DNA from: Burkholderia sp. OK233
GTDB taxonomy: Bacteria > Pseudomonadota > Gammaproteobacteria > Burkholderiales > Burkholderiaceae
DNA length: 64,000 nt
Direction: 5' to 3'
Assembly: GCF_900230185.1 (NCBI RefSeq)
Contig: NZ_OCSR01000001.1
Location: 3,782,001-3,846,000, forward strand
Shown in pieces: positions 24,264-32,326 of this stretch (positions are counted from its first letter, which is position 1; the number at the start of each line of letters is the position of its first letter). A model generated the notes under the pieces. It was not told where the DNA came from. It was given only the letters and a program-made list of their open reading frames with translations, and did not search any database. The position numbers and the translations under genes are program-made.

Positions 24264-26162
24264 ATGGCACAAGAAACCATGAGCTTTCAGGCAGAAGTTA
24301 AACAACTTCTGCACCTGATGATCCATTCGTTGTACAGCAACAAGGAAATCTTTCTGCGCGAGCTGATTTCGAACGCGTCCGACGCGGCCGACAAGCTGCG
24401 CTTCGAAGCGATCGAAAACAGCGCGCTGTACGAAAACGATCCGAATCTGCGGATTCGCGTGTCGTACGACAAGGCCGCGCGCACCGTCATCATCGACGAC
24501 AACGGCATCGGCATGAGCCGCGACGAAGCGATCGCCCACCTCGGCACGATCGCGCGCTCGGGCACCAAGGAATTTTTCGGCAAGCTCTCCGGCGACCAGC
24601 AGAAAGATGCGGCGCTGATCGGCCAGTTTGGCGTGGGCTTTTACTCGGGCTTTATCGTCGCGGACAAGATCACGGTCGAAACGCGCCGTGCCGGTTTGCC
24701 GGCTTCGGAAGGCGTGCGCTGGGAAAGCGCAGGCGAGGGCGATTTCGCGGTGGAGCAAATCGAGCGCGCTGCGCGCGGCACGACCATCACGCTGCATCTG
24801 CGCGCCGATGAAGACGAGCTGCTGTCGTCGCATCGTCTGAAGTCGATCATCCAGAAGTACTCGGACCACGTCGCGCTGCCCATCCTGATGGCGAAGGAAG
24901 AGTGGGACGCTGAAAAGAGCGAGATGGTCACGAAGGACGAGGACGAGACCGTCAATCAGGCGAGCGCGCTGTGGACCCGTTCGAAGAACGACATCACCGA
25001 AGAACAGTACAAGCAGTTCTACCAGCACCTCTCGCACGATCATCAGGATCCGCTGACGTGGACGCATAACCGCGTTGAAGGCCGCAGCGAATACACGCAA
25101 TTGCTATACGTGCCGACGCATGCGCCGTTCGACATGTTCAACCGCGATCATCGCGCCGGTCTGAAACTGTACGTGAAGCGCGTGTTCATCATGGACGACG
25201 CCGAACAACTGCTGCCGGGGTATCTGCGTTTCGTGAAGGGCGTGGTCGATTCGGCTGATCTGCCGTTGAACGTGTCGCGCGAAATCCTGCAGGAAAGCCG
25301 CGACGTGAAGGCGATTCGTGAAGGCGTAACCAAGCGTTCGCTGTCGATGCTCGAAGAATTGGCGAACGCTGAGAACGACGCCGATAAGGAAAAGTACGCC
25401 GGCTTCTGGAAGGAATTCGGTCAGGTGCTGAAGGAAGGCATCGGCGAAGACTTCGCCAATCGCGAGCGTATTGCGAAGCTGGTGCGTTTCGCGTCGACGC
25501 ATACGGAATTGCCGGAGCAAACGGTTTCGCTCGCCGATTACGTTGCGCGGATGAAACCCGAGCAAACGAAGATCTATTACGTGACCGCCGACACTTGGCA
25601 GGCCGCGACCCACAGCCCGCATCTTGAAGTGTTCCGCAAGAAGGGCGTGGAAGTCCTGCTGCTGACCGATCGCGTCGATGAATGGATGTTGTCGTTCCTG
25701 AACGAATTCGACGGCAAGCCGCTGCAAAGCGTTGCGCGTGGCGATCTCGATCTGGGCGCGCTGAATGACGAAGAAAAGCAGGCGCAGGAGAAGGTCGGCG
25801 AAGAGTTCAAGCCGCTCGTCGACAAGATGAAAGAAGCGCTGAAGGACAAGGCCAAGGATGTGCGTCTGACGTTCCGCCTGACCGATTCGCCGTCCTGCCT
25901 CGTGGCCGACGATGGCGAAATGAGCGGCTATCTGCAACGTATGCTGAAGGCGGCGGGTCAGGAAGCGCCGTCGTTCCACCCGATTCTCGAAGTGAATCCG
26001 GAGCATGCGCTGGTGAAGGGCTTGCATGCGGACAGCGCGAATTTCGACGACTGGTGCCATCTGCTGTTCGATCAGGCTTTGCTTGCTGAAGGTGGCGCGC
26101 TGGAGGATCCTGCCAGCTTCGTGAAACGTACCAACGCGTTGTTGCTGGCGCGTGCGAGTTGA
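24264..26162 (+). CDS. htpG: Chaperone HtpG (Hsp90)
   Basis: 632 residues from ATG 24264 with GAGAGGAAG upstream. The GHKL ATP-binding motifs are intact: ELISNASDAADKLRF, DNGIGM and GQFGVGFYSGF. The middle domain has NVSREILQE with the catalytic-type Arg, and the C-terminal dimerisation domain is complete; the length is normal for bacterial HtpG. It is a cytosolic ATP-dependent chaperone induced by heat through the promoter at 24109-24138. It is followed by a strong terminator. Confidence 0.97.
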   Translation: MAQETMSFQAEVKQLLHLMIHSLYSNKEIFLRELISNASDAADKLRFEAIENSALYENDPNLRIRVSYDKAARTVIIDDNGIGMSRDEAIAHLGTIARSGTKEFFGKLSGDQQKDAALIGQFGVGFYSGFIVADKITVETRRAGLPASEGVRWESAGEGDFAVEQIERAARGTTITLHLRADEDELLSSHRLKSIIQKYSDHVALPILMAKEEWDAEKSEMVTKDEDETVNQASALWTRSKNDITEEQYKQFYQHLSHDHQDPLTWTHNRVEGRSEYTQLLYVPTHAPFDMFNRDHRAGLKLYVKRVFIMDDAEQLLPGYLRFVKGVVDSADLPLNVSREILQESRDVKAIREGVTKRSLSMLEELANAENDADKEKYAGFWKEFGQVLKEGIGEDFANRERIAKLVRFASTHTELPEQTVSLADYVARMKPEQTKIYYVTADTWQAATHSPHLEVFRKKGVEVLLLTDRVDEWMLSFLNEFDGKPLQSVARGDLDLGALNDEEKQAQEKVGEEFKPLVDKMKEALKDKAKDVRLTFRLTDSPSCLVADDGEMSGYLQRMLKAAGQEAPSFHPILEVNPEHALVKGLHADSANFDDWCHLLFDQALLAEGGALEDPASFVKRTNALLLARAS

Positions 26163-26217
26163 GTTTTCGAGTTTGAATTGAGCCTGGATCGGCGTCGTTT
26201 TGACGCTTGTAATTGAA

Positions 26218-26247
26218 AAATGCGCTGCCTTGGCAGCGCATTTTTTT
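26218..26247 (+). terminator. Terminator of htpG
   Basis: Twelve-bp arms AAATGCGCTGCC (26218-26229) and GGCAGCGCATTT (26232-26243) with a 2-base apex, followed by a run of T. It also precedes the convergent minus-strand small gene's end and may serve both. Confidence 0.9.
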
Positions 26248-26327
26248 ATCCGTTAGCCCGTTGGTCCGTTTGTGCGTTTTCCCGGCGCAGGTTTTGCGCC
26301 GGTACTCAGGTGGGCAACGGTGAGGTT

Positions 26328-26597
26328 TTAGTGCGCAGGCGCCTGGCCATGCGAATGCCGCACTTGCGATAGCACGGAGCCAGCGAGTTCCTTTGCCTCC
26401 AGGCACGCGAGGTGATCGGCCAGCACTTTCGCAGCGAGACTGCCGATCGCCGCGCTGGTCTGTTTCGATGTGTGATGCTGCGCGAGCGCCGAGCCGGCGA
26501 GTTCCTTTTCCAGATACAAGGCGCCCGGGCGCCGTAGGACGACTGCCGCCAGATGGGCAATGCGGTCAGAAGTTTCCTTTGAGTTCGTAGTAGTCAA
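26328..26597 (-). CDS. Small protein with two AGSALSQ-type repeats
   Basis: 89 residues starting with TTG at 26597 behind a GGAG. It is made of two imperfect ~31-residue units: IAHLAAVVLRRP...LEKELAGSALAQ (about 12-40) and IGSLAAKVLADH...EAKELAGSVLSQ (about 51-79). Similar A-x2-VL ... LAGSALSQ units occur in short uncharacterised proteins of many proteobacteria; the function is unknown. No signal or membrane helix is seen and the protein should be helical and cytosolic. Its upstream region is unusually AT-rich for this chromosome. Confidence 0.7.
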   Translation of the reverse strand: MTTTNSKETSDRIAHLAAVVLRRPGALYLEKELAGSALAQHHTSKQTSAAIGSLAAKVLADHLACLEAKELAGSVLSQVRHSHGQAPAH

Positions 26598-26641
26598 GCC
26601 TTTGCTCCTTTGTGTTTGTTGTCGATCCGGACGATTTCGTG

Positions 26642-26658
26642 AGCCGATTAAAAATCGG
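26642..26658 (-). promoter_or_regulatory. Inverted repeat in the AT-rich leader of the small repeat-protein gene
   Basis: GCCGATT and AATCGGC arms around AAA lie about 45 bases upstream of the TTG start, at the edge of a strongly AT-rich stretch (about 26650-26760). It is a possible operator or leader hairpin. Confidence 0.35.
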
Positions 26659-26870
26659 CCGGAAAATAATTATGGTTAACTAATCAAATCTATTCAACAA
26701 CTCTATATTGAGATTGATTTGTGAGATGTGAATGCACGCATTTGTCTTATGCTGGCGCGATCGAAATTCGGATGCATAGGGGGATTATTTGCAATCTCTA
26801 AGCCGGTTATGCGCCGAGTCTTATTTCTGCGATTGCGCATTCCTGCGTCGCGACAACTCTCTGTATTCCT

Positions 26871-28703
26871 ATGTCCGATTCCACCTTGGCGAAATCCGCC
26901 GATCCCGTGTTCATTCTGTGGTCGATCTTGCGCGAGCAAGGTTTCGATGCCGCTGAGCGACGAGCCCTCGAACTTGTCGCAGAAGGTGTCACGCCGAAAT
27001 TGCACGCAGATCTGTGCGCGGGTGCGGGGAGGTTCGAATCGGCGTATCACAGTGCGTCGCAAGCGCAGGATCCGGTGCAAGTGCAAGTGCAGACGCAGGC
27101 GGCGGCGAACGGCGCGCGTTACGCTCGGTTAGCCCTGTTCGCCGAGGCACTCGGCCGCGCTGACGCCGCGCAGCGCAACAGCGAGTGGGCGGTAACCGCC
27201 CAACCGTCGGCTGCGACGCTCGAATGGATCGTCTGGTTGATCGATCGCTGCGGTGCGCATTCGGCGGCCGCACACATGTTGCGCGCGTACGAGCAACACG
27301 AGCCACAGGATGCCCGCGCTCCCTGGTGGTTGGCGATTGCGCTTGCGACGTCGGCGGATGCGAGCGCGCGAGCCGAGCGTCGCGCGGCGCTGTTGCGGGC
27401 CTATGTGCTCGATCCGGCGATCCACCCCGCGCTGCCGTTGCAGCTCGTGTTGGCTTTCCGTGAAATTCGCGATTGGCCCACGGTCGAGCGGGTTTGTCGT
27501 GAGGTGCTGGCACGCCATCCCGCCGACGCAGAAATCGCCTGGCAACTGAGCCATGCGCAATGGCAGTGCAACGATGCCGCCGCGGCCGAGGCAACCATGC
27601 GTGCTGTCGATGCCGCCGCGCCCGGCAATGCCCACGTGCTCGGCGCGATCGGCATGTATCTGGCCGAGCAGGCGCGTTCTGCAGAAAGCGAAGCGGCGCT
27701 GCATGCAGCGTTCACGCTTGACCCGTCCGCATCGCAGGCGGCTGTCGATCTGGCCGACCTGAAGTTGCGGCGCGGCGACTGGTCGAGCGCATGGCCGCAC
27801 TTCGCGGCGCGTCTGACGCGCGACGATCGAGAGTCGAACAACGTCGTAACGGTGATGGAACGGCTGTGTCCGCGCTGGGAGGGTCAACCGCTGGCTGGCA
27901 AGACCTTGATCGTGCATAGCGAACAGGGCAACGGCGACGATATTCAGATGGTGCGCTTCGTGCACGAACTGGCGGCGCGCGTACGCGACGAAGGCGGTCG
28001 ACTGGTGCTCGCAGTGCGCCGGGCGTTACAGCCGCTGTTTGTGCGCTTTTACGCGGATTGCGTGTCCATCGAGGACGGACCACTCGGCAAGCCTCACTTT
28101 GGGCTGCCGATCATGAGCGTGCCGTCGGTGCTTGGCTTGCGGCCTGTCCAGGTGCGCGGCGGTGCCTATCTGTCTGCCGATGCAAGCCGCGTGGCGGCAT
28201 GGCGCGAGCGGATCAGCGCATGGGGTGGGGAGGCGCCGCGATTGCATATCGGCCTCGTCTGGTCGGGCAGCCCGACGCATCGTCGCGACGCGAAGCGGTC
28301 CATTCCGCTTGCGGCGCTGGCGCCGGTGCTCGCGCTACCCAAGGTAGTGTTCCATCCGCTGACGCCGGGCCGTGACGCCGATGTGGCGGCGCTGAGCGCG
28401 CAGGGGCATCCCGTTTGCGATCTGACTGCGCACTACCAGGCCGGTTTCGACGACGTGGCCGCGCACGTGAGCGCGCTCGATGCGGTGCTCACCATCGACA
28501 GCGCACCTTTGCATCTGGGCGGCGCGCTAGGGCGCCCGGTGCTGGCGATGCTCGATCACGTGTCGCATTGGGCGTGGGGCAATGAGGAGACGCAACCTTG
28601 GTACGACTCGGTTGATCTGTTCCGGCAACCGCGGCCGGGTGCGTGGGAGCCGGTGGTCGAACGCGTGGCGGCTCGTCTGCGGACGATGTCGGCCGTTCGA
28701 TAG
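26871..28703 (+). CDS. TPR protein with GT9-like glycosyltransferase C-terminal domain
   Basis: 610 residues from ATG 26871, with no good Shine-Dalgarno. Residues ~30-310 are helical tetratricopeptide repeats rich in Ala (for example ERVCREVLARHPADAEIAWQLSHAQW and EAALHAAFTLDPSASQAAVDLAD). The C-terminal half resembles the heptosyltransferase-like GT-B domain found after TPRs: LIVHSEQGNGDDIQMVRF, IGLVWSGSPTHRRDAKRS, and DAVLTIDSAPLHLGGALGRPV. A role in protein or envelope glycosylation is plausible, but donor and acceptor are unknown. It is monocistronic with a terminator at 28762. Confidence 0.85.
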   Translation: MSDSTLAKSADPVFILWSILREQGFDAAERRALELVAEGVTPKLHADLCAGAGRFESAYHSASQAQDPVQVQVQTQAAANGARYARLALFAEALGRADAAQRNSEWAVTAQPSAATLEWIVWLIDRCGAHSAAAHMLRAYEQHEPQDARAPWWLAIALATSADASARAERRAALLRAYVLDPAIHPALPLQLVLAFREIRDWPTVERVCREVLARHPADAEIAWQLSHAQWQCNDAAAAEATMRAVDAAAPGNAHVLGAIGMYLAEQARSAESEAALHAAFTLDPSASQAAVDLADLKLRRGDWSSAWPHFAARLTRDDRESNNVVTVMERLCPRWEGQPLAGKTLIVHSEQGNGDDIQMVRFVHELAARVRDEGGRLVLAVRRALQPLFVRFYADCVSIEDGPLGKPHFGLPIMSVPSVLGLRPVQVRGGAYLSADASRVAAWRERISAWGGEAPRLHIGLVWSGSPTHRRDAKRSIPLAALAPVLALPKVVFHPLTPGRDADVAALSAQGHPVCDLTAHYQAGFDDVAAHVSALDAVLTIDSAPLHLGGALGRPVLAMLDHVSHWAWGNEETQPWYDSVDLFRQPRPGAWEPVVERVAARLRTMSAVR

Positions 28704-28761
28704 ATGTTCGCGAGAGTCGCACTGAAACTGCAAAGTCGCATCTAAAAGACCGCACACGTAG

Positions 28762-28789
28762 AAACGCCCGCGTGACGCGGGCGTTTTTT
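28762..28789. terminator. Terminator between convergent TPR and OmpA-like genes
   Basis: Eleven-bp arms AAACGCCCGCG (28762-28772) and CGCGGGCGTTT (28776-28786) with a TGA loop and T-run on the plus strand; three T follow on the minus strand, so weaker bidirectional use is possible. Confidence 0.9.
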
Positions 28790-28815
28790 CGAACCTCACA
28801 TCAGGTGGCAAACGC

Positions 28816-29322
28816 CTACTTCTTCCCCATCAGCGTATCCATCGTTTCGCCGCGCACCACGATCTCGGTGCGCCGGTTCAGCGCGCGCCCTTCGGTCGTA
28901 TCGTTACTGGCGACGGGGTTGTTGTACGCGTAACCCTTCGTCCTGATCCGGTCCATCGCCACCCCGCGCGCCACGAGCGCATAACCTACCGCAGTGGCGC
29001 GCGATTCGGAAAGCTGCTGGTTATAGTCGAGCGTGCCGACGTTGTCGGTGTAACCTTCGACCAGCACGGGTTTCTTGCTGCGCTTGAGCAGAACGGCTGA
29101 ACGATTGATGACCGCCGTTGCATCGCCACGCACTTCGGATTTACCGAACTCGAACAGCGCGGCTTCGGGCAGCTTGACTGAGACACCATTGGCAACCGGC
29201 GTCACCTCGATGCCGACAGCCTTATTCAACGATGTTTCTTTGTCGCGGTTCAGCGGCGCCGCGCAACCCGCCATCAGCACGACAGACATTGCGCATGCGG
29301 AAGCGCCCAGGAACGTTTTCAT
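28816..29322 (-). CDS. OmpA-family outer-membrane lipoprotein
   Basis: 168 residues from ATG 29322 behind AAGGAG. A lipoprotein signal ends in the lipobox LMAGC (Cys20), so the protein should be lipid-anchored. The OmpA_C domain occupies ~60-160: ALFEFGKSEVRGD, GYTDNVGTLDYNQQLSESRA, and NRRTEIVV, with the Asp and Arg that bind peptidoglycan diaminopimelate. It resembles Pal/YiaD-like anchors of outer membrane to cell wall. A strong hairpin lies in its leader. Confidence 0.92.
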   Translation of the reverse strand: MKTFLGASACAMSVVLMAGCAAPLNRDKETSLNKAVGIEVTPVANGVSVKLPEAALFEFGKSEVRGDATAVINRSAVLLKRSKKPVLVEGYTDNVGTLDYNQQLSESRATAVGYALVARGVAMDRIRTKGYAYNNPVASNDTTEGRALNRRTEIVVRGETMDTLMGKK

Positions 29323-29354
29323 GGTTCTTCATCTCCTTCAATATCCGATCACAT

Positions 29355-29381
29355 GGCCCGCCCTTCGATCGCGGGCGGGCC
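29355..29381 (-). promoter_or_regulatory. Leader hairpin of the OmpA-like gene
   Basis: Nine-bp arms GGCCCGCCC (29355-29363) and GGGCGGGCC (29373-29381) lie 33 bases upstream of the start codon, before the AAGGAG. In the transcript it would form a very stable stem without a T-run. Confidence 0.5.
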
Positions 29382-29551
29382 GTCGACTTGTTAAAGCACG
29401 AAGGTTGTATCGCGCATCGCTGGACGAGGAGAATCGGAACTGTCTGAAATCGATACGCTGATTGAGGCGGTTCCGTCTGGCATGGCGATCGACTGACATT
29501 CCCGACGGGACGACAGGTGAGGGACTCACGATCCTCTGACAACTGCGCCGT

Positions 29552-29557
29552 TATAAT
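29552..29557 (+). promoter_or_regulatory. TATAAT -10 element directly before ubiC
   Basis: A perfect TATAAT ends 8 bases before the ubiC ATG (29566). Transcription would begin at or just before the start codon, giving a nearly leaderless mRNA. The -35 region is not recognisable. Confidence 0.45.
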
Positions 29558-29565
29558 CCGACACC

Positions 29566-30324
29566 ATGCCTATCCGTTTCGATGCCGCCGACGCCCACTG
29601 GCGTGTCGCGCCCTTACCCGGTTTTAGCGCCGCCCAGAAAGACTGGTTGACCCGCGGTGGATCGCTGACCGCGCATCTGCGCACGCTCGGCGCGGTTGCG
29701 GTGCGCGTGACGCGCGAAGCCATCGCGCTGCCGTGGGCCGACGAATACGCCGCGCTCGGCCTCACGCCGCGTGCGCCGGTGTGGGTTAGGGAGGTGGTGT
29801 TGTCGGTCGACGGCGTGCCGTTTGTCGCGGCGCATAGTGTCGCGCCGCTGGCCGCGAGCGTCGGCGTATGGCAGGCCACGCGAAGGTTGCGCACGCGGCC
29901 GCTCGCCGAGTTGCTGTACAGCGATAGCAGCGTCGCGCGTTCGGCACTGGTGAGCCGGCGGCTGACGGCACGTCATCCGTTGTACCGGTTGGCTGCGGTT
30001 GAGATCGGTGGCATGCCGCCGCATGCGCTGGTCGCGCGCCGCTCGGTGTTCGAGCGTCACGGTGCGCCCTTGATGGTCACCGAGTGCATGTTGCCGGCGC
30101 TGTGGGCGGATCTGGCGTCTTCGGCCCAAACACCGTCTGCGGATCCAGCGTCCACCCACGTCCATGCACCGCCGCGCACTCATGTGCGGGAACACGGTCG
30201 GCCGCTTGAGCACACGGCATCGCGCGCGCATGGTGCGCCGCGCGCAGAGCCAGGACAGCTTTCCGAACGGGACGAACGTGAATCCGGGCACGCGCCCGCA
30301 TCGGACCGTAAGGAAAAGCGCTGA
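29566..30324 (+). CDS. ubiC: Chorismate lyase (UbiC-like)
   Basis: 252 residues from ATG 29566. UbiC converts chorismate to 4-hydroxybenzoate and pyruvate, the first step of ubiquinone synthesis. The core (~1-185) shows WVREVVLSVDGVPFVAAHSV, the RRLRTRPLAELLYSD segment and a closing VTECMLPALW with the conserved Glu. A further ~65 residues (from about 187) are polar, low-complexity and rich in His, Arg, Glu, and are not part of the normal enzyme; E. coli UbiC is about 165 residues. The stop overlaps the next start (TGATG). Confidence 0.87.
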   Translation: MPIRFDAADAHWRVAPLPGFSAAQKDWLTRGGSLTAHLRTLGAVAVRVTREAIALPWADEYAALGLTPRAPVWVREVVLSVDGVPFVAAHSVAPLAASVGVWQATRRLRTRPLAELLYSDSSVARSALVSRRLTARHPLYRLAAVEIGGMPPHALVARRSVFERHGAPLMVTECMLPALWADLASSAQTPSADPASTHVHAPPRTHVREHGRPLEHTASRAHGAPRAEPGQLSERDERESGHAPASDRKEKR

Positions 30325-30797
30325 TGCTGCGCGGCTTTCCTCCCGTCGTCGCGGCGGAGACCCATACGCTGATTCTCGGCAGCTTTCCCGGCGAAGCGTC
30401 GTTGGCCGCGACGCAGTATTACGCGCATCCGCGTAACCAGTTCTGGCGTCTGCTCGGCACGGTGCTCGACGAACCGCTTCCCGACCTCGCCTATGAAGCG
30501 CGGCTGCGGCGTTTGCTATTGCACGGCATCGGCGTCTGGGACGTGCTTGCCGCCTGCGAGCGAGAAGGCAGTCTCGACGCCGCGATCCGCAATGCCAGCC
30601 CGAACGATTTTGCTTCGCTCCGCGCCCATGCGCCTCAGCTTGCCAAGGTCTGCTTCAACGGCAAGACGGCGGGCCGCTTTGCGCCGGTGATCGGCGAAGC
30701 GGGCTACGCCACCCTCGTATTGCCTTCGTCGAGTCCGGCGAATGCTATGCTCTCGTTCGACCAAAAATTGCGTCTCTGGCGCGACATCCTTACATGA
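30324..30797 (+). CDS. DNA-deoxyinosine (hypoxanthine) glycosylase, UDG family 6-like
   Basis: 157 residues. Family-6 uracil-DNA-glycosylase-fold motifs are present: LILGSFPGEASLAATQYYAH, HPRNQFWRLLG and the VLPSSSPAN loop. Such enzymes remove hypoxanthine (deaminated adenine) from DNA. The start ATG overlaps the ubiC stop by one base and its own stop overlaps the next gene by four, so the three genes should be translationally coupled. Confidence 0.88.
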   Translation: MLRGFPPVVAAETHTLILGSFPGEASLAATQYYAHPRNQFWRLLGTVLDEPLPDLAYEARLRRLLLHGIGVWDVLAACEREGSLDAAIRNASPNDFASLRAHAPQLAKVCFNGKTAGRFAPVIGEAGYATLVLPSSSPANAMLSFDQKLRLWRDILT

Positions 30798-31717
30798 CGA
30801 AACTGATCAAGCGCGCCTCGGCTGAAGCACGGGCGTTCCGAAACAAAGACGCTGACGCGGGCGACAGCACGCTGAACAAGAACAAAGCAGTGCGCAACAA
30901 AAAGCGCGCGCTGCACGACGACGACCTGCACGACGCACCGCAAATCGAAGCGCCGCGCAAACCGCGTTTCGCGCCGGTCACGTTCTCGGAAGAGGGCGGC
31001 GTGCGCTTCCTGCACTTCGGCACGGAATGGGTGCAAGGTGCGATGCGTCTGCGCAAGCCGGACCACATCGAACTCGAATACGCGCAGCAGATGATGGCCT
31101 GGCTGCTGTTCATCGAAACGCCCAAGCGGATCGTCCAGCTCGGTCTCGGCGCCGCGGCGCTGACCAAATTTGCACACCGCTTCCTGAAGCGCGCAAAAGT
31201 CGAAGCGGTCGAGTTGAATCCGGCGGTCGTGGTAGCCGCGCGCACGATGTTCGAACTGCCGCACGACGACGCCCGTCTGACTGTGCACGAAATGGACGCA
31301 TGGGACTTCGTCAACGACCGCGCCAACCACGGCACGATCGGCGCATTGCAGATCGACGTCTACGATGCCACCGCGCGTGGTCCGGTGCTCGACAGCGTCG
31401 GGTTCTATCGTGCGGTGCGCGCGTGTCTGACCGATGCCGGCGTGGTGACGGTGAATCTGTTCGGCGACCACCCGAGCTTCGTGCGCAACATGAAGCGTCT
31501 GAACGAAGCTTTCGACGGTCGCGTGGTCGCGCTGCCGGAAGTGCATGACGGCAACCGCATCGCCATCGCGTTCTCGGGCCCGGCGCTCGACGTGCCGTTC
31601 ACGACGCTGCAAGCGCGTGCGAAGCTGATCGAAGCGGAACTCGGCTTGCCGGCGCGCAAGTGGATCAAGGGGCTGCAGGAATCGACCGGACAGAACGGCA
31701 GTTCGTTCTCGATCTGA
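30794..31717 (+). CDS. Spermidine-synthase-like methyltransferase-fold protein
   Basis: 307 residues from ATG 30794 (ATGA overlap with the glycosylase gene). A ~60-residue basic, disordered N terminus precedes a Rossmann domain: VQLGLGAAALTKF as the nucleotide-binding loop, VEAVELNPAVV, and LQIDVYDATARGP. This is the spermidine synthase-like family, but the canonical polyamine-site residues are not evident (the usual GGGDG is GLGAA). It is probably not a true aminopropyltransferase; the substrate is unknown. Confidence 0.8.
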   Translation: MTKLIKRASAEARAFRNKDADAGDSTLNKNKAVRNKKRALHDDDLHDAPQIEAPRKPRFAPVTFSEEGGVRFLHFGTEWVQGAMRLRKPDHIELEYAQQMMAWLLFIETPKRIVQLGLGAAALTKFAHRFLKRAKVEAVELNPAVVVAARTMFELPHDDARLTVHEMDAWDFVNDRANHGTIGALQIDVYDATARGPVLDSVGFYRAVRACLTDAGVVTVNLFGDHPSFVRNMKRLNEAFDGRVVALPEVHDGNRIAIAFSGPALDVPFTTLQARAKLIEAELGLPARKWIKGLQESTGQNGSSFSI

Positions 31718-32080
31718 TGTGAGAATGGGTCGGGCCGCCTGAGGCTGGTTCGACCCAGGCTTCCCCGTTGCGCTCATGCGACGGTTCCCCAGTACATTAC
31801 GCTGCCGGTTCGATTCCCTGGGCACCCAGCACGCATATCACCCATCGGCGACCCAACTCCCGCGTCCAGCCGCCTCGCGTCCATCCTCACCTCTGCTAAA
31901 CCGCCGCCCCGCGCGCCCCAGCAGCACATTTGCGCCTCGGGTCGTCCCTGCTTGACCGGACGTTCTCGGCTCCTATACTCTTTCGAAGCTTTCGGGGTAC
32001 CCGTGGCCTACCTGCGACGGGACATCCACCACCCGTCCACACACGGGCCAACATTTCAATAATAGGGAAGAGGAGACGTC
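31718..32080 (+). promoter_or_regulatory. Promoter region of the DUF3311-mctP operon
   Basis: A 363-base spacer containing a good sigma-70 promoter: -35 TTGACC (31953-31958), 16-bp spacer, -10 TATACT (31975-31980). The leader would be ~95 bases and ends in GAGGAGAC before the ATG. Upstream of the promoter (31718-31950) I see no gene or strong terminator. Confidence 0.75.
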
Positions 32081-32326
32081 ATGGCTCACGACGCCGACGC
32101 GAACAAGGCCAGCAAGCACTGGCTCTGGTTGCTGCTGTTGCCCTGGATCGCAATGATCTGGGTGCCGTCATATAACAAGGTCGAACCGCAGCTGTTCGAT
32201 TTTCCGTTCTTCTACTGGTACCAGCTGCTGTGGGTGTTGATCAGCGCGATCATCACGGCGCTCGTGTACTTCAAGACCAAGACCAAGACCCGCTCGACGG
32301 GCAGCTCGCAAGGGGGCGCACAATAA
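32081..32326 (+). CDS. DUF3311 small membrane protein
   Basis: 81 residues with two hydrophobic helices: HWLWLLLLPWIAMIWVPSYN and FPFFYWYQLLWVLISAIITALVY. DUF3311 proteins are regularly encoded immediately before sodium:solute symporters, as here, and probably act as a small accessory subunit. The stop codon overlaps the start of mctP (TAATG). ATG 32081 follows a strong GAGGAG. Confidence 0.88.
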   Translation: MAHDADANKASKHWLWLLLLPWIAMIWVPSYNKVEPQLFDFPFFYWYQLLWVLISAIITALVYFKTKTKTRSTGSSQGGAQ

